This document shows positions 60,963 through 64,000 of a stretch of 64,000 bases of DNA, one piece after another. Position 1 is the stretch's first letter, and every line of letters starts with the position of its first letter. The position numbers and the translations under genes are program-made. This stretch comes from CAYUVF01 sp964448045 (lineage in GTDB: Bacteria > Bacteroidota > Rhodothermia > Rhodothermales > Salinibacteraceae): positions 45,359 to 109,358 of the forward strand of contig CAYUVF010000003.1 of NCBI GenBank assembly GCA_964448045.1. The letters are read 5' to 3'. The notes below the pieces were generated by a model. That model made no database searches, was not told the origin of the DNA, and saw nothing but the letters and a program-made list of their open reading frames with translations.

Positions 60963-62009
60963 ATGCGACGCCTCAGTCTGATGTCCCCGCCCGCCCGCTC
61001 GTCCGACCGGCCCCGCCTCGCGATCACGCTCGGTGATCCGAACGGCATCGGGCCGGAGGTCGTGCTCAAGTGCCTGCTGGATGATGCGCTGCGCCGCGCC
61101 ATCGATCCGCTGGTGATGGGCTCGGCCGCGGTGCTCCACGCCCACGCCGAGGCGCTCGGGCTGGACGTGCCGCTGGCCGAAGTCGATGCGCCCGACGCGC
61201 CGCGCCCCACCGATGCAATTGCCGTGCTCGACGTGACGGACGATGCGCCGCCCGTCGCCTTCGGCGCCACCACCGCCGAGGGCGGGCGCCTCGCGATGGA
61301 GGCCGTCACCGCCGCCACCGACGCCTGCCTCGCCGGGCATGCCGATGCGATGGTCACCGCGCCGCTCTCGAAAGAAGCGATCCAGCAGGCGGGCTACTTC
61401 TTCCCAGGCCACACCGAATTCCTCGCCGAGCGCACCGGCGCCCCCGCGCCCCTCATGATGATGGTCGCTGGACCGTTGCGCGTCGGTCTCGTCACCGCCC
61501 ATGTTCCCCTTGCACGCGTGCCCGACGGCATCACGCCCGACGCGATTCAGACGAAGCTGCGCCTCATGCGCGACAGCTTGCAGCGCGACTTCGGCATCGA
61601 CGCGCCCTCGATTGCCGTGCTCGGGCTGAACCCGCACGCGGGCGACGGCGGCGTCATCGGCGAAGAGGAGCAGACGATCATCGGCCCGGCGCTGGAGTCG
61701 GCCCGTGCCAACGGCCTGAATGTCGCCGGCCCGTTTCCCGCCGACGGCTACTTCGCCACCGAGCGCGACCGCTTCGATGCCGTGCTGGCGATGTACCACG
61801 ATCAGGGGCTGGTGCCATTCAAGGCGCTGGCGTTCGAAGACGGTGTCAACTTCACCGCGGGCCTGCCCATCGTGCGCACCTCGCCCGATCACGGCACGGC
61901 CTACAACATCGCCGGGACGGGAGTGGCGTCGCCGGGTAGCATGCGCAGCGCCATCGAACTGGCTGTATCCGTCGTCCGGCAGCGCACCTCGTCATCCGTT
62001 GCTCACTGA
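60963..62009 (+). CDS. pdxA: 4-hydroxythreonine-4-phosphate dehydrogenase
   Basis: 348 residues. NAD-dependent oxidation of 4-phosphohydroxy-L-threonine in the DXP-dependent pathway of pyridoxal phosphate synthesis. Seen: ITLGDPNGIGPEV at the N-terminus, VTAPLSKEAI, FPGHTEFLAERTG with metal His, TAHVPLARV, LGLNPHAGDGG, GPFPADGYF and MYHDQGLVPFKAL, all key features of PdxA. The start may be 60963 or the Met at 60981. It follows pepA by 8 bp. Its product PLP is the cofactor of Lat, Alr and the Cys/Met enzyme in this window. Confidence 0.94.
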   Translation: MRRLSLMSPPARSSDRPRLAITLGDPNGIGPEVVLKCLLDDALRRAIDPLVMGSAAVLHAHAEALGLDVPLAEVDAPDAPRPTDAIAVLDVTDDAPPVAFGATTAEGGRLAMEAVTAATDACLAGHADAMVTAPLSKEAIQQAGYFFPGHTEFLAERTGAPAPLMMMVAGPLRVGLVTAHVPLARVPDGITPDAIQTKLRLMRDSLQRDFGIDAPSIAVLGLNPHAGDGGVIGEEEQTIIGPALESARANGLNVAGPFPADGYFATERDRFDAVLAMYHDQGLVPFKALAFEDGVNFTAGLPIVRTSPDHGTAYNIAGTGVASPGSMRSAIELAVSVVRQRTSSSVAH

Positions 62010-62068
62010 GTGCCGCCCCTCCCGTGCCGGACCGTCCCTCCCAAGCCGATTCATCCTCCGCTCATTCT

Positions 62069-62860
62069 ATGGCGCCGTACTCGGCGCTCGCGGTGGGGTA
62101 CGATCTCGTGATGGATCATGTCGATTACGCGCAGTGGGCGGCCTATGTGCACCAATTGCTTCAATCGCACGGCCCCTCCATCGACACCGTGCTGGAGTTG
62201 GGGTGCGGGACGGGCTCACTCGCGCTGGAGTTGCAGCCCCGAGGTCCCTACGACTACACCGGCACCGACCGCTCGGCGCACATGGTGCGCGTGGCCCAGA
62301 TCAAGGCCGAAGACGCCGGGGCCCCCATCTCGTTCGTCGTCGAGGACTTCACGGATTTCGAGCCGGATCGGCGCTACGATGCGGTGGTGCTGCTGTACGA
62401 TGGGCTCAACTACGCCCTCAACGAGGATGATGTGCGTGCGCTGTTCGCGAACGTGCATGCGGCCCTTCGGCCGGGAGGGCTTTTTTGCTTCGATCAGAGC
62501 ACACCGGCCAACTCGGTTAACAACGACACGAAGTTCGAAGACCGAGGCGAAGCCGACGGATTTGCGTACGTCCGCCACAGCCGCTACAATCCAGAGGAGC
62601 GGCTGCACACCACCACCATCGAGATGACAATCGACGGCCAGCGCTACGTCGAAACGCACGTTCAGCGCGCGTACACGGCCCGGGAGGTGCGCGAGCAGAT
62701 TCGGGAGGCGAATCTGACTGAGGTCGCGGCCTACCATAACTTTACCACGGAGCCGGCCACCGCGGCGTCCGAGCGGATTCACTGGGTGGTGCAGCGCCCC
62801 TCCGCTCCATCCCCCTCCGACACGTCTGAATCCATCACTCAAGAGACTGCCCGTGATTGA
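62069..62860 (+). CDS. class I SAM-dependent methyltransferase
   Basis: 263 residues from ATG at 62069; a GTG at 62024 would add 15 residues without conservation. Rossmann-type SAM site LELGCGTGSLALEL (motif I), acidic TGTDRSAHMV (motif II), VVEDFTDFE and VVLLYDGLNY (motif IV). The general shape (YDLVMDHVDYAQWA at the start) is that of small-molecule methyltransferases of the DUF/Methyltransf_25 type. Substrate unknown. It overlaps ftsE by 8 bp. Confidence 0.85.
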   Translation: MAPYSALAVGYDLVMDHVDYAQWAAYVHQLLQSHGPSIDTVLELGCGTGSLALELQPRGPYDYTGTDRSAHMVRVAQIKAEDAGAPISFVVEDFTDFEPDRRYDAVVLLYDGLNYALNEDDVRALFANVHAALRPGGLFCFDQSTPANSVNNDTKFEDRGEADGFAYVRHSRYNPEERLHTTTIEMTIDGQRYVETHVQRAYTAREVREQIREANLTEVAAYHNFTTEPATAASERIHWVVQRPSAPSPSDTSESITQETARD

Positions 62861-63536
62861 GCTGCGCGACGTCAGCATTTCGTTCGAGCTGCCCGATGGG
62901 TCCACCCGCAGCGTGCTTGATGACGTGTCCATGAAGATGGACCGTGCCGATATGACGTACCTCATCGGCCCGACGGGCAGTGGGAAAAGTACGCTCCTGC
63001 GGCTGCTGTACATGGATCTGCTGCCACAAGAGGGCGTGGTGCGTCTGGGCGATTATCGCTCGGATACCATCAACGACGACGAGATCCCGTTTCTGCGCCG
63101 CTCCATTGGCGTTGTCTTTCAGGACTTCCAGCTCTTGCCCGATCGCAGTGCATTCGACAACGTCGCATTTGCGCTCTATGTCACGGGCAAGCGCGGCGCC
63201 GTAGTCAAAAATCGGGTGCTGCGGGCGCTGGCTCGCGTGGGGCTCAGCCACAAGCGCAACCGGTTTCCGCACGAGCTATCGGGCGGGGAGCAGCAGCGCG
63301 TCGTTGTGGCGCGGGCGATCGTCAATCAGCCGTGGATCTTGCTGGCCGATGAGCCGACCGGCAACCTCGATCCCGGCGTCGCCGATGAAATCCTGCAGCT
63401 CCTCCTCAGCCTGCATCGGCAGGGGATGACGCTGCTGATTGCCACGCACGACTATCAGCTCGTTAAGCGCTATCCGGCGCAGACGCTGGCCATCATGAAC
63501 GGGCAGCTCGTCGAAGTCGACCCCGAAACGCTCTGA
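62853..63536 (+). CDS. ftsE: cell-division ATP-binding protein FtsE
   Basis: 227 residues, ABC ATPase. Walker A GPTGSGKST at 39-47, Q loop VFQDFQLLP, signature LSGGEQQRV, Walker B ILLADEPTGN and the switch His in IATHDYQ. In partnership with the membrane protein FtsX it couples ATP use to peptidoglycan hydrolase activation at the septum. The typical FtsE segment FRRSIGVVFQDFQLL appears as FLRRSIGVVFQDF. The start GTG at 62853 overlaps the methyltransferase gene by 8 bp. FtsX is not encoded next door; the following gene is an antiporter. Confidence 0.88.
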   Translation: MIELRDVSISFELPDGSTRSVLDDVSMKMDRADMTYLIGPTGSGKSTLLRLLYMDLLPQEGVVRLGDYRSDTINDDEIPFLRRSIGVVFQDFQLLPDRSAFDNVAFALYVTGKRGAVVKNRVLRALARVGLSHKRNRFPHELSGGEQQRVVVARAIVNQPWILLADEPTGNLDPGVADEILQLLLSLHRQGMTLLIATHDYQLVKRYPAQTLAIMNGQLVEVDPETL

Positions 63537-63569
63537 TCTGCGCCTTTCTCTCTACATGAGCACGCCGCG

Positions 63570-64000
63570 ATGCTACTTCCTTGGCTCTCCATGCTGGGCG
63601 GTTTTCTGATGCTGACCGGCGGCGCCGATGGTCTCGTGCGCGGCTCCTCCTCGGTGGCGCGCCGGCTGGGCATGTCGCCCCTGATGATTGGCCTGACCGT
63701 CGTCGCCATGGGCACGAGCATGCCCGAGTTGATGGTCAGCGTCGATGCGGCGCTGCGGGGCAGCAGTGAGGTTGCACTGGGCAACATCATCGGCTCCAAC
63801 ATCAGCAACGTGGGATTGATACTGGGCTGCTCGGCGCTGGTGGCCACGCTGAAGGTGCAGGCGCAGGTCATTCGCTTCGACGCGCCCGTACTCGTGGGGG
63901 CTTCGCTGCTACTGGGCGGCTTGCTGGCCGATGGCATGCTCACCCGCTACGACGGCGGCGTATTAACGCTGGGGCTCATCGTCTACATGATCTTTACCGT
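63570..64000 (+). CDS. calcium/sodium antiporter, N-terminal part
   Basis: The first 143 residues of a CaCA-family exchanger (YrbG type) from ATG at 63570; the frame runs off the window. The first alpha repeat is complete: VVAMGTSMPELMVSVDAAL with the ion-binding Glu, and VALGNIIGSNISNVGLILG with Asn and Ser ligands. At least four membrane helices are seen, starting LPWLSMLGGFLMLTGG. It exchanges Ca2+ or another cation against Na+ across the inner membrane, useful in saline settings. Expected full length about 320-360 residues. It follows ftsE by 33 bp. Confidence 0.9.
   Translation, partial: MLLPWLSMLGGFLMLTGGADGLVRGSSSVARRLGMSPLMIGLTVVAMGTSMPELMVSVDAALRGSSEVALGNIIGSNISNVGLILGCSALVATLKVQAQVIRFDAPVLVGASLLLGGLLADGMLTRYDGGVLTLGLIVYMIFT

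Noticed and set aside
1..64000. CRISPR array, prophage or tRNA genes
   Set aside because: No regularly spaced repeats with spacers, no phage structural genes and no cloverleaf sequences were found on either strand.

Overview
The window is a high-GC, gene-dense stretch of chromosome. The gene content suggests a halophilic or salt-tolerant member of the Rhodothermota/Salinibacter lineage (former Bacteroidetes 'Order II'). The evidence is secreted proteins ending in YPNP-type C-terminal sorting domains (type IX secretion style), a TonB receptor followed by a DUF4249 lipoprotein, a single-chain alpha-beta E1 dehydrogenase, L-lysine 6-aminotransferase, and a two-gene trehalose pathway. The taxon is inferred, not proven. 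No rRNA, tRNA or CRISPR array was seen. Three runs of exactly 100 N (7748-7847, 32848-32947, 44594-44693) are scaffold gaps of unknown true size.

Layout. 1-2411: the 5' part of lipA (minus strand), lysine aminotransferase, and a 161-bp palindromic MITE-like element beside the lat stop codon. 2567-12572: a secreted-protein island with a large exported protein, a membrane-anchored protein resembling a free-standing protease propeptide, two paralogous subtilisin/sedolisin-like peptidases and an HExxH metalloprotease. Four of the five carry interchangeable linker and sorting cassettes. 12757-20359: gyrA, a GDPD phosphodiesterase, a small membrane protein, and a TonB receptor/DUF4249 pair. 20502-24653: otsA and otsB converging on a GH15 glycosidase. 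24841-26477: a candidate structured RNA with terminator, then a sulfurtransferase and sufE. 26771-31144: a Nudix hydrolase, a secreted hypothetical, a response regulator/kinase pair and a small heat-shock protein. 31501-34240: fumarylacetoacetase and a conserved hypothetical separated by a repeat gap.

34788-44509: a TPR lipoprotein, a cystathionine gamma-synthase/lyase family enzyme, a DUF427 protein, fused E1, a PhoR/PhoB-like pair, and alanine racemase overlapping a PrcB-like lipoprotein. 44890-53221: a DPP4-like S9 peptidase, an AhpD-fold protein, a hypothetical, dihydroorotase, D-Ala-D-Ala ligase and a type II NADH dehydrogenase. 53637-57491: a serine beta-lactamase-like hydrolase, a CPBP membrane protease, an Omp85-like barrel, a broken small membrane gene and a small intact one. 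57722-64000: a lipoprotein, nrnA-like DHH phosphoesterase, leucyl aminopeptidase, pdxA, a methyltransferase, ftsE and the start of a Ca/Na antiporter.

Working together: alr and ddl supply D-Ala-D-Ala for peptidoglycan, and otsA/otsB with GH15 plausibly control trehalose level. The protease island with DPP4, PepA and the S12-like hydrolase points to a life on extracellular protein. The most unusual items are the orphan propeptide-like membrane protein with its recombining sorting cassettes, the structured RNA/terminator ahead of the sulfurtransferase, and heptameric repeats placed just after stop codons.
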